From the NCBI GenBank assembly GCA_964429855.1, contig CAYSDM010000017.1, positions 10,217 through 74,216 of the forward strand: a stretch of DNA of 64,000 nucleotides, in the 5' to 3' direction. Numbering within the stretch: the first letter of the stretch is position 1; each line of letters starts with the position of its first letter. The position numbers were made by a program, and so were the translations under genes. Below are positions 1-7,478 of this stretch, piece after piece. Under the pieces are notes generated by a model. The model was not told where the DNA came from. It made no database searches and saw only the letters and a list, made by a program, of their open reading frames with translations. Origin of the DNA: CALLMM01 sp964429855. GTDB lineage: Bacteria; Armatimonadota; Chthonomonadetes; Chthonomonadales; CAJBBX01.

Positions 1-749
1 ACACCGGGCTGCCGATGGTGATGCTGGCGCGCGAGATCGTCCGCAGCGGCGATATCGGCGAGGTTCGCAAGGTCGAAGCCTGGTATCCGCAGGGCTGGCT
101 TGCCAATCGCCTCGAAGAGACAGGCGCGCAGCAGGCGGTCTGGCGCGTAGACCCGCATAAAGCCGGAGCCTCCGGCTGCGGCGGCGATATTGGAACGCAT
201 GCCTATGAGTTCGTGCGCTTTGTGGCGGGGCTGACGGCGGTGCAGGTCTCCGCCCGCCTGAAGACTTTTGTCGCCAATCGCGCGCTGGACGACGACTTCA
301 CGGTTCTGGCGCGTCTCAATAACGGCGCGGTCGCCACCATAGGCGCCTCGCAGATCACCATCGGCGCGCTCAACGATAACGGATTCCGGGTCATCGGCAC
401 AAAAGGGCGGGTCGAGTGGAACATGACCGACCATCTCTGCCTCTATGTCTACAAGCCCGGTTCGGCGGTCTCCGTCTATCGTCTGGGAGGCGGCGAGAGC
501 GATCTGCCCGCCAGTCTGGGGGGCTATGTGCGCCTGCCCGGCGGTCATCCCGAAGGCTTTCATGAGGCGCTGGCCAATCTGCATAAGACGATCCAACTGC
601 AGATTCGACGCGCTCGCGGCGAGGAGGCGCCGACTCCGTTCCCGCATCCGGATGTGGTGGACGGCGCGGCAGGAATGGCGTTCATAGAAGCTGCTGTCGC
701 CAGCAGCCATCAGAATGGCGCGTGGACAGATGTTGTAGCGGTAGAGTGA
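1..749 (+). CDS. Gfo/Idh/MocA-family oxidoreductase, C-terminal part
   Basis: The reading frame is open from base 3 with no start needed, so the N-terminal Rossmann NAD(P)-binding domain lies outside the window. What is visible is the C-terminal alpha/beta domain of Gfo/Idh/MocA dehydrogenases: an opening resembling 'MVMLAREIVRSGDIGEVRKV', then 'GGDIGTHAYEFVRFVAGL', which carries the conserved Gly-Gly-Asp and His typical of the substrate-binding face. The end, 'HPDVVDGAAGMAFIEAAVAS', is the usual family terminus, in which a conserved Asp-Gly precedes the last helix. These enzymes oxidise or reduce sugars and cyclitols with NAD(P). The exact substrate cannot be told. ATG at 15 is probably internal. 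Confidence 0.9.
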   Translation, partial: TGLPMVMLAREIVRSGDIGEVRKVEAWYPQGWLANRLEETGAQQAVWRVDPHKAGASGCGGDIGTHAYEFVRFVAGLTAVQVSARLKTFVANRALDDDFTVLARLNNGAVATIGASQITIGALNDNGFRVIGTKGRVEWNMTDHLCLYVYKPGSAVSVYRLGGGESDLPASLGGYVRLPGGHPEGFHEALANLHKTIQLQIRRARGEEAPTPFPHPDVVDGAAGMAFIEAAVASSHQNGAWTDVVAVE

Positions 750-782
750 TCGCGAAGAGCCTCTCTGGAGGTCGGGGTTAGA

Positions 783-824
783 GACAGACAGCCCCTTCCC
801 GCACGCGAGAAGGGGCTGTCTGTC
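783..824. terminator. Hairpin between convergent genes
   Basis: A perfect 16-bp inverted repeat (783-798 and 809-824) with a 10-nt loop sits between the stop codons of two convergent genes. There is no clear T run on either side. It could act as a bidirectional terminator or as an mRNA 3'-end stabiliser. Confidence 0.65.
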
Positions 825-839
825 ATACTGCGCCGAAGT

Positions 840-1475
840 TCAGGGCAGAGCCTGCCAGATGCCGTCGTTATTGAGGAACTCCAGCCTGGTCACCGGGTTC
901 ATGCCGGGCTTGCCTTCGGTGGTCCAGCCGGTCAACCGAACCTTCGGCGGGGTATCATAGACCAGCGTCTCCGGCTTGCCAGGACCGGCATACATCACGA
1001 AACGCAGGATGCCTTTCCGATCCCAGCGCCAGTCCTTCAGCAGGGTGAGTGCGGACGGAACCACAAAGGTGGAGCCGATTTTCACTTTCGCTTCGGCGTC
1101 TTTGGTGTTCAGCACACGGTCAATTGCGTCTACCAGCACCAGATGGATGGCTCCGCTGGAACCGCGATGCGCCAGCACCACGAACCCCTCCACAGAACAG
1201 GCGACCTTCGCGGGGCGTTTTGCGTTCTGAAACTCCAGAACCGTCATAAACTCGTTATGCGGCTGTACTTTCGGAGGTGGAAGAATTTTGTTCGGGGGCG
1301 CGGCGGGCTTGCGCGTCTGTCGGGTAGATCGTTTGCGCGCGCGTTTGGTGGAGCGGGTTTCGGAGCGCTGCGCGACAACGACGGTTTTGTTTTCCTGACT
1401 GTTCGACGGGGCGGGAACGACGAGTGCGGCGCCGACAGCGATCAGCGCAAACGCCGCCCACACTGAGCGATTCAT
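840..1475 (-). CDS. Secreted protein of unknown function
   Basis: A 211-residue protein with an N-terminal hydrophobic signal segment (residues 5-22) and a likely signal-peptidase site near 'APSNSQ'. A very basic, Arg/Lys/Thr-rich linker (about 35-60) and a Pro-rich stretch (60-72) follow. The C-terminal part (75-211) looks globular and beta-rich, with no motif I recognise. The start is supported by an AGGAGG-type ribosome site (plus-strand bases 1485-1490) 9 nt before the ATG. It is monocistronic, facing the oxidoreductase across a strong hairpin. The protein is probably periplasmic or cell-surface. No function can be assigned. Confidence 0.75.
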   Translation of the reverse strand: MNRSVWAAFALIAVGAALVVPAPSNSQENKTVVVAQRSETRSTKRARKRSTRQTRKPAAPPNKILPPPKVQPHNEFMTVLEFQNAKRPAKVACSVEGFVVLAHRGSSGAIHLVLVDAIDRVLNTKDAEAKVKIGSTFVVPSALTLLKDWRWDRKGILRFVMYAGPGKPETLVYDTPPKVRLTGWTTEGKPGMNPVTRLEFLNNDGIWQALP

Positions 1476-1652
1476 CGGTGAAGAGCCTCCTGGGGATGAT
1501 GCCTGACTGATTCGCCGTAACGGCGGCAGACTCCTTCACTACAGGAGACTCTTCCCGGCGTTTCCGGTTCCCATCACCGACAGATTTTCATGGCTCTATA
1601 CTGCGTAATGCGAACCGTAGAGGTTCCCGATAATGACAGGAGGTGAAACCAG

Positions 1653-2096
1653 ATGAGTTCCGCATCCGTGGTTGCCGTGTGTATCAGCGCGCAGAACGGG
1701 ATTCCTCGCCCGCAGGTGGAGGAGGGGGTACTGCAGGTGGGACTGGGCTTTATCGGCAATCGTCACTCCGTCGGAGGCAAACGCGAGGTCTGTCTGTACG
1801 AGATGGAGACCTATGAAGCGCTGCGCGCCGAAGGAATGACGGTCGGTCCCGGCAGCTTCGGCGAGAATCTGACTCTGACGGGACTGCCGTTTGACACGCT
1901 GAAGCCCGGCGATCAGATTCAGGTCGGCGGGGAAGCCGTGCTGGAGATTACGATGGTTCGCAAGCCCTGCTCCCGTCTGACACAGATTGATCCGCGCCTG
2001 CCGGAAGCGATTGTCGGACGCTCCGGCTGGCTGGCGCAGGTGGTGACTGGCGGCGTGGTGCGTCCGGGAGATCCGGTCACGCAGATTCAGGAGTAG
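1653..2096 (+). CDS. MOSC domain protein
   Basis: A 147-residue stand-alone MOSC (molybdenum cofactor sulfurase C-terminal) domain. It shows the family features: 'GFIGNRHSVGGKREVCLYE' near the start, 'GPGSFGENLTLTGL' in the middle, 'LKPGDQIQVG', and the invariant Cys in 'RKPCSRL' near residue 110, which in MOSC proteins carries or transfers sulfur. MOSC proteins handle sulfur for molybdenum-cofactor enzymes or similar substrates. An excellent ribosome site (AGGAGG) lies 8-9 nt upstream of the ATG. The stop codon is followed after 2 nt by the start of the glycoside hydrolase, so the two may be cotranscribed although they share no obvious pathway. Confidence 0.9.
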   Translation: MSSASVVAVCISAQNGIPRPQVEEGVLQVGLGFIGNRHSVGGKREVCLYEMETYEALRAEGMTVGPGSFGENLTLTGLPFDTLKPGDQIQVGGEAVLEITMVRKPCSRLTQIDPRLPEAIVGRSGWLAQVVTGGVVRPGDPVTQIQE

Positions 2097-2098
2097 AG

Positions 2099-4459
2099 AT
2101 GCGCTCAGAGGGGTCTCGAGCAGTGAAACGCGGGCAGCGGGCGGGCAGCCGCCTGCCGCGCATCAGGCGGGCTGCCGCCTGTCTGATGCTGCTGCTCGGA
2201 CTGTCGCCCCAGAATCCGATTCGGGCAGGCGCCGAGGAACTGGGCAGGATCAATCCCAATACGGGTCTCTTCCCCGACTCCTCTCTGGCGGACTTTCGTT
2301 TCCTTCTCGATCCGCCCGCCGGCAAGCACGGCTTTCTGCGAATAAGCGGGCAGGGACGATTTATCTGGCTTAACGGACAACGCGCCCGGTTCTGGGGCGT
2401 CAACATCAGCAATCGCAGCGTCTGGATAGACAAGCCCACCATTGACTGCGTGGTAGCGACGCTGGCGCGCGCCGGAACCAACATGGTGCGTTTCGAGGCG
2501 CTCGACTCCTTCAACGCGCTGCTGGAGGTTCCCGGAACCGATACCACGCGCACTCTTAACCCGGAACGCCTGGAGATACTGGACTACTGGACAGCGAAGC
2601 TGCGCGCACAGGGGATATACTACTACTTTAACCTGATTGACTTTCGGAGTTTCAAAGCGGGCGACGGCGTGGCGGCGCACGAAAAGCTGGGAAGGGCGGC
2701 GAAACCCTACGCCGTCTTTGATCGCACGCTGATAGACCGTCAGAAAGAGTTTGCCCGACAGCTTTTGACCCATCAGAACCGCTATACAGGTCTGCGCTAT
2801 GTGGATGACCCGGCGCTTGCGCTGGTCGAAATCTGCAACGAACACGGCTTCTTCCTGAAGGCGGACTCCCTGGATTCTCTGGCAGAACCCTATAAGACCG
2901 CGCTCCAGCAGCAGTGGAACGGATGGCTGCTGTTCCAGTATGAATCCCGCGATAACCTTAAGCGCGCCTGGGGCGAGATTTCGGAGACCGGCGTCCTGGG
3001 CGAGGGCGAAGACCCCGAACGCGCAACAGTTCGTCTGCCTCTGCTCACTGCCGCGCCTTCGGAACTCGCCTCCGACCCGTCAGTGATAGATGTGCGCCGC
3101 GCTCCGGCGCGCGTGCGCGACGGCATTCGCTTTCTGCACGAAACGCAGCGGCTCTTCTTCCGGGAGATGAAGGAGTACCTGCGAGAGATCGGCGTCAAGG
3201 TTCCCATCACCGGAGTCGTCTCAGCGGAGTACCCGGCGGATGTCGCCTCCGTCGCGGCGGAACTGGACTTTACCAGCCAGAACTACTATGCCGATCACCC
3301 TTCGTTCACGGAAAAAGGATGGGAGGGGGAGTACTTCTATCGCGGCGCGAATCCGCTGCGCGCCTCCTCCGCACACTTTATTGCGCCCTGGCTCACCGCG
3401 CTGCGGTGGGAGAACAAGCCCGTCGTCGTCCGCGAATTCGCGACGGTCTGGCCCAACCGCTACCGGGCAATCGCCATCCCGGAGATGCTGGCATACGCCG
3501 GGCTGCAGGACTTTGATGCCGTGCTGCTGTTTGGCTACCAGACCAGCCCGCGCCCCGATGTTCTCGGCGACTTCGACCATCAGGCGGATCCGACCGTATG
3601 GGGGCTGTTCGCGCTGGGCAGTCTGGCGTTTCAGCGCGGTGATATTCGCCCGGCAACGCGCGCCGTCCAGATCGCCTATACGCCTGATACGCTCTTCCAA
3701 GGTCTCCAGCGCAACAATCCCTTGCTGAGGCTGTCCTGGTTTGTGCGGGTCATCAACACGCTTCGCGAGCCGGAAGCCGTTCTGCCTCTTCGTCCGAACT
3801 CCTCCAACCCTATGACGGTTCGCGCCGATCAGCCCGACGCGCTGGAGGCTATTCTGGACATATTTGGACGCTCCGGGCAGTCTTTCAACAGCAAAGCGTT
3901 TCAGAACGGCATCCTTCGCAGCGAAACCGGCGAGACGGTGCGCCTCTCCTCGCAGGGAATGCTCACCCTCATCACGCCGCGCGCGGTCGCAGCCTGCGGA
4001 GAGTTTCCGACGTATCAGCCAATCACGCTCGGAAACTGGACTCTGATTACTCCGACTCCCGTCGGCGCGCTGATGATCGTCTCGCTGGATGGAAAACCGC
4101 TCATCGAATCGCAGCGTTTTTCCATCAAAATGGTCAGCCGCGCCGAGAACACGGAGCAGCTTCTGGAGCGCGCGCCCGACGGCTCTCCCTCCCGGCTGGT
4201 GCTGAAGAATCAGGGACGCGCCCCGGTCATCACCTATGGTCGGGCAGCGCACGGCGCGACCATTGTCCGCCGGGGCAATGAGACAATCATCTCTCTGGGC
4301 ATGATGGACGGAACCTGGGAGCTTCTGGTGCGCGAGGGCAAAGCCGCACTGATCTGCGATACGCCCGGCATTCGGGTCACGCTTTTCGGTCAGTCGCTGA
4401 CCACCGTCGCCAATGCGCCGTTGATCGTGGATCAGAAACCGATCGTCAGCCTGCCATAA
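2099..4459 (+). CDS. Secreted GH5-like glycoside hydrolase
   Basis: 786 residues with a basic N-terminus and a signal peptide whose hydrophobic core is about residues 25-36. The catalytic region (about 65-500) looks like a clan GH-A TIM barrel. 'LNGQRARFWGVNISN' is the typical first strand, 'LVEICNEHGFF' (about residue 248) supplies the Asn-Glu acid/base pair, and 'KPVVVREFATVWPN' (about 440) contains a Glu in the expected nucleophile position. The remaining 280 residues look beta-rich and probably form one or two accessory domains. The protein likely cleaves plant or algal polysaccharide outside the cell. The exact family (GH5 or a close relative) and substrate are inferred. The gene starts 2 nt after the MOSC gene. 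Confidence 0.75.
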   Translation: MRSEGSRAVKRGQRAGSRLPRIRRAAACLMLLLGLSPQNPIRAGAEELGRINPNTGLFPDSSLADFRFLLDPPAGKHGFLRISGQGRFIWLNGQRARFWGVNISNRSVWIDKPTIDCVVATLARAGTNMVRFEALDSFNALLEVPGTDTTRTLNPERLEILDYWTAKLRAQGIYYYFNLIDFRSFKAGDGVAAHEKLGRAAKPYAVFDRTLIDRQKEFARQLLTHQNRYTGLRYVDDPALALVEICNEHGFFLKADSLDSLAEPYKTALQQQWNGWLLFQYESRDNLKRAWGEISETGVLGEGEDPERATVRLPLLTAAPSELASDPSVIDVRRAPARVRDGIRFLHETQRLFFREMKEYLREIGVKVPITGVVSAEYPADVASVAAELDFTSQNYYADHPSFTEKGWEGEYFYRGANPLRASSAHFIAPWLTALRWENKPVVVREFATVWPNRYRAIAIPEMLAYAGLQDFDAVLLFGYQTSPRPDVLGDFDHQADPTVWGLFALGSLAFQRGDIRPATRAVQIAYTPDTLFQGLQRNNPLLRLSWFVRVINTLREPEAVLPLRPNSSNPMTVRADQPDALEAILDIFGRSGQSFNSKAFQNGILRSETGETVRLSSQGMLTLITPRAVAACGEFPTYQPITLGNWTLITPTPVGALMIVSLDGKPLIESQRFSIKMVSRAENTEQLLERAPDGSPSRLVLKNQGRAPVITYGRAAHGATIVRRGNETIISLGMMDGTWELLVREGKAALICDTPGIRVTLFGQSLTTVANAPLIVDQKPIVSLP

Positions 4460-4511
4460 CCCGCGAGGATTCGCGTTAATGCCAGGAAGATTCATCCAGT
4501 ACAACAATTAC

Positions 4512-4540
4512 TTGACAACCTCCGTAAAGGTGTGTTATTA
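4512..4540 (+). promoter_or_regulatory. Sigma-70-type promoter of the LacI gene
   Basis: A consensus -35 box TTGACA (4512-4517) is followed by a 17-nt spacer and TTATTA (4535-4540) as the -10 box (TATTAT with an 18-nt spacer is equally possible). Transcription would start near 4547, upstream of the operator palindrome. Confidence 0.75.
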
Positions 4541-4570
4541 TCCCATTGACGGGATAGATAATACGTATTA
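4539..4570. promoter_or_regulatory. Probable LacI-family operators (autoregulation)
   Basis: Two dyads lie between the -10 box and the LacI start codon. TATCCC (4539-4544) and GGGATA (4551-4556) form a 6-6-6 inverted repeat, and TAATACGTATTA (4559-4570) is a perfect 12-bp palindrome with the central CG typical of LacI-family operators. The 14-mer ATACGTATTAGCAA (4561-4574) recurs exactly at 5697-5710 before the prepilin gene. The location just downstream of the promoter fits repression of the regulator's own gene. Confidence 0.7.
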
Positions 4571-4579
4571 GCAATACAA

Positions 4580-5653
4580 ATGAAAAAACGTAATGTCACC
4601 AGTCACGATGTCGCCCATCGGGCAGGCGTCTCTCAGAGCACTGTTTCGCTGGTACTGAACGGGCATAATGGACGCATCTCCGAAGCGACCCGTCAGCGCG
4701 TTCTGGATGCTGCCAGGGAACTGAATTTCAGTCTGAACGTTACCGCCCGCGCGCTGGTTACCGGACGCACGCAGCGGATCGGGTTAGTGCCCATCTCCCC
4801 CCATGTCTTCCATGAATGGACGGGATACTACATTGAGATTCTGGCGGGCGTGATGCAGGGGATGGAGAGCACCGACTATAACCTCCTCACCCACTCCGCC
4901 GCCTATCCCGACTGGTGCGCGCTCTACAATGACATCATCAGCGGCGCTTCGGACGGCGTGCTTCTGGTAGGACGCACCGCTGCGGACCCGCTGACCCGGT
5001 TGCTGCAGGAGCATCGTTTCCCGACCGTCTGCATCTCCTCTCATCCGGAAGAGGGATCCTACTACGCTGTGGACTGCGATAACGTCGGCGGCGGGGGCAT
5101 GGCGGCGGAGCACCTTCTCAAACTTGGACATCGTCATATCGCCATCGTGCAGTTTAGCGGTAGAGAGACCTGGCAGAGAGAGCGTGCCGAGGGAGCGCAG
5201 AAGGCGATCCGCGAGATGGGCTTAGCGGGAAGCTCGCTGCAGAGGATCACGCCCCAGGATCTATCTATCGCCGTCTCCCTGTACGAATCGGAGGATTGGA
5301 TAGGACGGCTGGTACAGTACGTGCGCGAATCCTCCCCGCGCATCACCGCGCTGATCCTGGAGGATGAAGGGCGCGCCAGACGTTTTGCGGAGGCGCTCCC
5401 CCGTTTCGATATGCGGATTCCGCAGGATATTGCCCTCATTAGTTTCGACTCCACGGAAATTAGCGCGCGCACGAATCCGCCTTTGACCTCGGTCTATCAA
5501 CCCCTGCGCGAGATCGGCAAAGCCGCCACAGAGATGCTGATCGCGCTGATTGAAGGAAAGGAGGTGCCGCCGGGCATCCGTCGTTTTCCCGTGCGTCTGG
5601 ATGTGCGCCATTCCTGCGGTGCACAGCCCTTTCGGCCCTGGGAGAGCCTGTAG
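4580..5653 (+). CDS. LacI-family transcriptional repressor
   Basis: 357 residues. The N-terminal helix-turn-helix and hinge are clear: 'TSHDVAHRAGVSQSTVSLVLNG' followed by 'ARALVTGRTQRIGLV'. The rest is a periplasmic-binding-protein-like ligand domain (about 65-340), ending in the usual 'RTNPPLTSVYQPLREIGKAA' helix and 'RHSC' tail. It should bind a sugar-type ligand and release DNA. The gene has no visible ribosome-binding site: the bases before the ATG are part of the AT-rich operator, so operator binding could also interfere with transcript start. The repeat of its operator in front of the downstream prepilin suggests that gene is a target. Confidence 0.93.
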   Translation: MKKRNVTSHDVAHRAGVSQSTVSLVLNGHNGRISEATRQRVLDAARELNFSLNVTARALVTGRTQRIGLVPISPHVFHEWTGYYIEILAGVMQGMESTDYNLLTHSAAYPDWCALYNDIISGASDGVLLVGRTAADPLTRLLQEHRFPTVCISSHPEEGSYYAVDCDNVGGGGMAAEHLLKLGHRHIAIVQFSGRETWQRERAEGAQKAIREMGLAGSSLQRITPQDLSIAVSLYESEDWIGRLVQYVRESSPRITALILEDEGRARRFAEALPRFDMRIPQDIALISFDSTEISARTNPPLTSVYQPLREIGKAATEMLIALIEGKEVPPGIRRFPVRLDVRHSCGAQPFRPWESL

Positions 5654-5694
5654 CCCGATCACGCAAAAGGTGTTTTTTTATTTTTCACTTTTGT

Positions 5695-5710
5695 TCATAC
5701 GTATTAGCAA
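5695..5710. promoter_or_regulatory. Second copy of the LacI-type operator
   Basis: The 14 bases ATACGTATTAGCAA at 5697-5710 match the operator region upstream of the LacI gene exactly, including the self-complementary ATACGTAT core. The site lies in the 103-bp gap between the LacI stop and the prepilin ATG at 5757, 46 bp before that start, a suitable place to control the prepilin. Confidence 0.7.
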
Positions 5711-5756
5711 ACAGAAGAGCATTACCTTCTGCCACACTCACGAAAGGAACAGAGCA

Positions 5757-6638
5757 ATGATGCACGCTTCTCATCGAGGCGCTTTCCCGTCGAAGCGTTT
5801 CGCCTTTACCCTGATTGAGCTTCTCGTAGTGATCGCCATTATCGCGATTCTCGCCGCGATCCTCTTCCCGGTGTTCGCGCAGGCGCGCGAAAAAGCCCGC
5901 TCCGTCTCTTGCCTGTCCAACATGAAGCAGCTTGGGACGGCGCTCGCGATGTACGTGCAGGACTATGACGAGAAGTATATGATACACGGCGTGTTTGAGT
6001 TCGGGATCGGGCGCGGGTCGGGCTGGGCTCCCAAAGCCGCCCCCTACATCAAAAACCTCAACATCTTCTTCTGTCCCTCGGATCCGGGGCCAACCAACGG
6101 CTATCCTCGCTTCGATGGCTGGTCCGGTCCTGCAATGAGCGTAACCGCCAACAGCCTGATGGGCGGACCGAATCTGGTTCCCAATGTCTGCGTGGGCATC
6201 ATCTGCAGCAGCAACGACGGCTGGATCGCCAGCGGATGGTTCCCCGCTTCCAATAAAGCCGGCATGTCTCTGGCGGCGGTAAACTATCCTGCCTCGACCA
6301 TAGCGCTGGCGGAGTTTCACTCCTTCGATGTCGCTAAAACACCCGGCATGAGCTGGCTGGGCGCAAACACCGCCGACCTGTGGCCCATGGCGGGTCTGCT
6401 GTGGGACTCCTGGCCTTCCGAGCCGTACTACGACTGGGCAGGCAGCGTGATCCCGCAGGGAACCCGCGCCGAAGCGCCCTATCCGCTGGGCAAGAACGGC
6501 GGCGTCTCTGCCCGACACAGCGAGATGGCGAACTTCGTCTTTGCCGATGGTCATGCCAAGGCGATGCGTCCCACCGCCACCAATCCGGATCCCTACAACA
6601 ATCAGAAGAGCAATATGTGGAACGCAACGCGCCCTTAA
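5757..6638 (+). CDS. Prepilin-type protein (DUF1559, H-X9-DG)
   Basis: 293 residues. After a short basic leader comes the type IV prepilin cleavage and methylation motif 'FAFTLIELLVVIAI' with Glu at +5 of the mature protein, then one hydrophobic helix ending in 'LFPVFAQAREKAR'. The mature globular domain has the 'SCLSNMKQLG' and 'YVQDYDE' segments usual in this family. The C-terminus contains 'RHSEMANFVFADGHAK', a perfect H-X9-DG motif. The residue before the cleavage point is Ala rather than the common Gly. The ATG at 5757 has a GAAAGGA ribosome site and gives a normal leader. An in-frame extension to 5550 would overlap the LacI gene and is rejected. It is likely a surface pseudopilin exported by a type IV pilus-like machine and probably controlled by the adjacent LacI. 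Confidence 0.88.
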   Translation: MMHASHRGAFPSKRFAFTLIELLVVIAIIAILAAILFPVFAQAREKARSVSCLSNMKQLGTALAMYVQDYDEKYMIHGVFEFGIGRGSGWAPKAAPYIKNLNIFFCPSDPGPTNGYPRFDGWSGPAMSVTANSLMGGPNLVPNVCVGIICSSNDGWIASGWFPASNKAGMSLAAVNYPASTIALAEFHSFDVAKTPGMSWLGANTADLWPMAGLLWDSWPSEPYYDWAGSVIPQGTRAEAPYPLGKNGGVSARHSEMANFVFADGHAKAMRPTATNPDPYNNQKSNMWNATRP

Positions 6639-6665
6639 CAGGCATACTGCCCTTAACAGGCATAC
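6631..6665 (+). repeat. 18-bp tandem duplication spanning a stop codon
   Basis: The 17-mer GCCCTTAACAGGCATAC occurs at 6631-6647 and again at 6649-6665, an 18-bp period. The first copy includes the last codons and TAA stop of the prepilin, so the duplication lies exactly at the gene end. Confidence 0.9.
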
Positions 6666-6679
6666 CAAGGATAGATGCC

Positions 6680-6907
6680 ATGTGGTTAAACAAGCGAACG
6701 GCCTGGCGGTGGCTGTCTCTTCTTCCAGCGACCCTGATTCTGCTGACCGGATGCTCCGGCAGCAATAACGTATCGCCGCAGGACGAAGCCAAGTTGAAAA
6801 AGGAGTTCAGCAAGCAGGGCTTCGATATCAACGACGTACCGGAAAAAGACCGGGAGCGCGTCAAGGGCTTTATGCAGCAGTATGGCTCCAAGCCGCCAGG
6901 AAAGTAG
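6680..6907 (+). CDS. Small lipoprotein downstream of prepilin
   Basis: 75 residues. A basic start and hydrophobic stretch end in the lipobox 'LLTGCS' (Cys near 24), so the protein should be lipidated and anchored. The mature part is hydrophilic: 'QDEAKLKKEF' and 'PEKDRERVKGFMQQYG', which looks like two short helices. It starts 41 nt after the prepilin stop and ends just before a strong terminator, so it is cotranscribed with the prepilin. Its position and size parallel the small membrane proteins next to the other two prepilins at 14057 and 24243, including a shared 'KEEKEKFKQG'-like charged tail with the one at 14057. Function unknown. Confidence 0.75.
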   Translation: MWLNKRTAWRWLSLLPATLILLTGCSGSNNVSPQDEAKLKKEFSKQGFDINDVPEKDRERVKGFMQQYGSKPPGK

Positions 6908-6910
6908 TAA

Positions 6911-6946
6911 AAATCGGCAGCCTCGCGAAGAGGCTGCCGATTTTTT
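6911..6946 (+). terminator. Rho-independent terminator
   Basis: A 14-bp perfect stem (6911-6924 with 6930-6943), a 5-nt loop and a run of six T (6941-6946) directly follow the lipoprotein stop. This closes the LacI-prepilin-lipoprotein region. Confidence 0.93.
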
Positions 6947-7040
6947 GTGAACAAATCCTCCCTCTTCAGCGTCCAGAATACTGACAGCAACCCTCTTCAC
7001 CGCATCGCTAAAAGGTTCGGTCATTGGTGAAAGATTTTTC

Positions 7041-7069
7041 TTGCGATGGAGAGAGATTTCGTGTATAAT
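7041..7069 (+). promoter_or_regulatory. Strong sigma-70-like promoter of a short transcript
   Basis: TTGCGA (7041-7046), a 17-nt spacer and a perfect TATAAT (7064-7069). Transcription would start near 7076 and give a leader of about 120 nt before the small ORF at 7199. Confidence 0.75.
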
Positions 7070-7198
7070 GGAAAGTGAAGGCGCATCCGACGCTTTCGTT
7101 CCCTGCACTTTAGGCAGCCACTCAGATTCGTTACTGTTCCATCCGTCTGCAAACCTCTGGAGGAACAGGGTCGTCTCAGCAAGAAGGAGGTGAGGAGA

Positions 7199-7384
7199 TT
7201 GGGAGAACCGGTGCGGGTCGAACTCGTGTTCCCACGCAGCGGTCAGCAACTCTTCGTGAATATTCCTCGTGAATGGGCGAAAACCGTGCCGACTCGAAGG
7301 AGTCACTCCGTCCATTTCAACGAAGAGCCTTCGCGCGTATCGCCGCCGCCATCTGTATCGCGCTCAGAACATCGTTCGCACTAG
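7199..7384 (+). CDS. Small ORF with strong ribosome site, unknown
   Basis: A 61-residue ORF starting with TTG at 7199, 8 nt after a perfect AGGAGG (7185-7190). The first half ('RVELVFPRSGQQLFVNIPREW') looks like a beta strand-rich peptide. The second half is Ser/Pro/Arg-rich and looks unstructured. A consensus promoter lies about 130 bp upstream, so the region is transcribed, but I recognise no family. Alternatives are a regulatory leader peptide or a small RNA with a chance ORF. The neighbouring minus-strand genes are unrelated lipoproteins, so the unit is a free-standing minigene. Confidence 0.5.
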   Translation: MGEPVRVELVFPRSGQQLFVNIPREWAKTVPTRRSHSVHFNEEPSRVSPPPSVSRSEHRSH

Positions 7385-7415
7385 ATTCATTGTTTATACC
7401 CAATATACTGAAAAA

Positions 7416-7453
7416 GAGATCGCCCGGCTTCTGAAAGGAAGCCGGGCGATCTC
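7416..7453 (-). terminator. Rho-independent terminator of the lipoprotein operon
   Basis: A 16-bp perfect inverted repeat (7416-7431 with 7438-7453). Read on the minus strand the stem is followed by a T run (plus-strand A's at 7411-7415), so it ends the minus-strand transcript of the XRE/lipoprotein group. The stem could also stop the small plus-strand transcript. Confidence 0.9.
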
Positions 7454-7478
7454 CGTCTAGGGCGCGTCTGACAGGCAG

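Noticed and set aside
3221..4507. A 428-codon minus-strand ORF opposite the GH5-like gene
   Set aside because: It is a mirror of the GC-rich plus-strand coding frame, with no ribosome site or recognisable domain.
5550..5756. N-terminal extension of the first prepilin frame
   Set aside because: It overlaps the LacI gene, has no ribosome site, and the prepilin leader would be over 80 residues; ATG 5757 fits.
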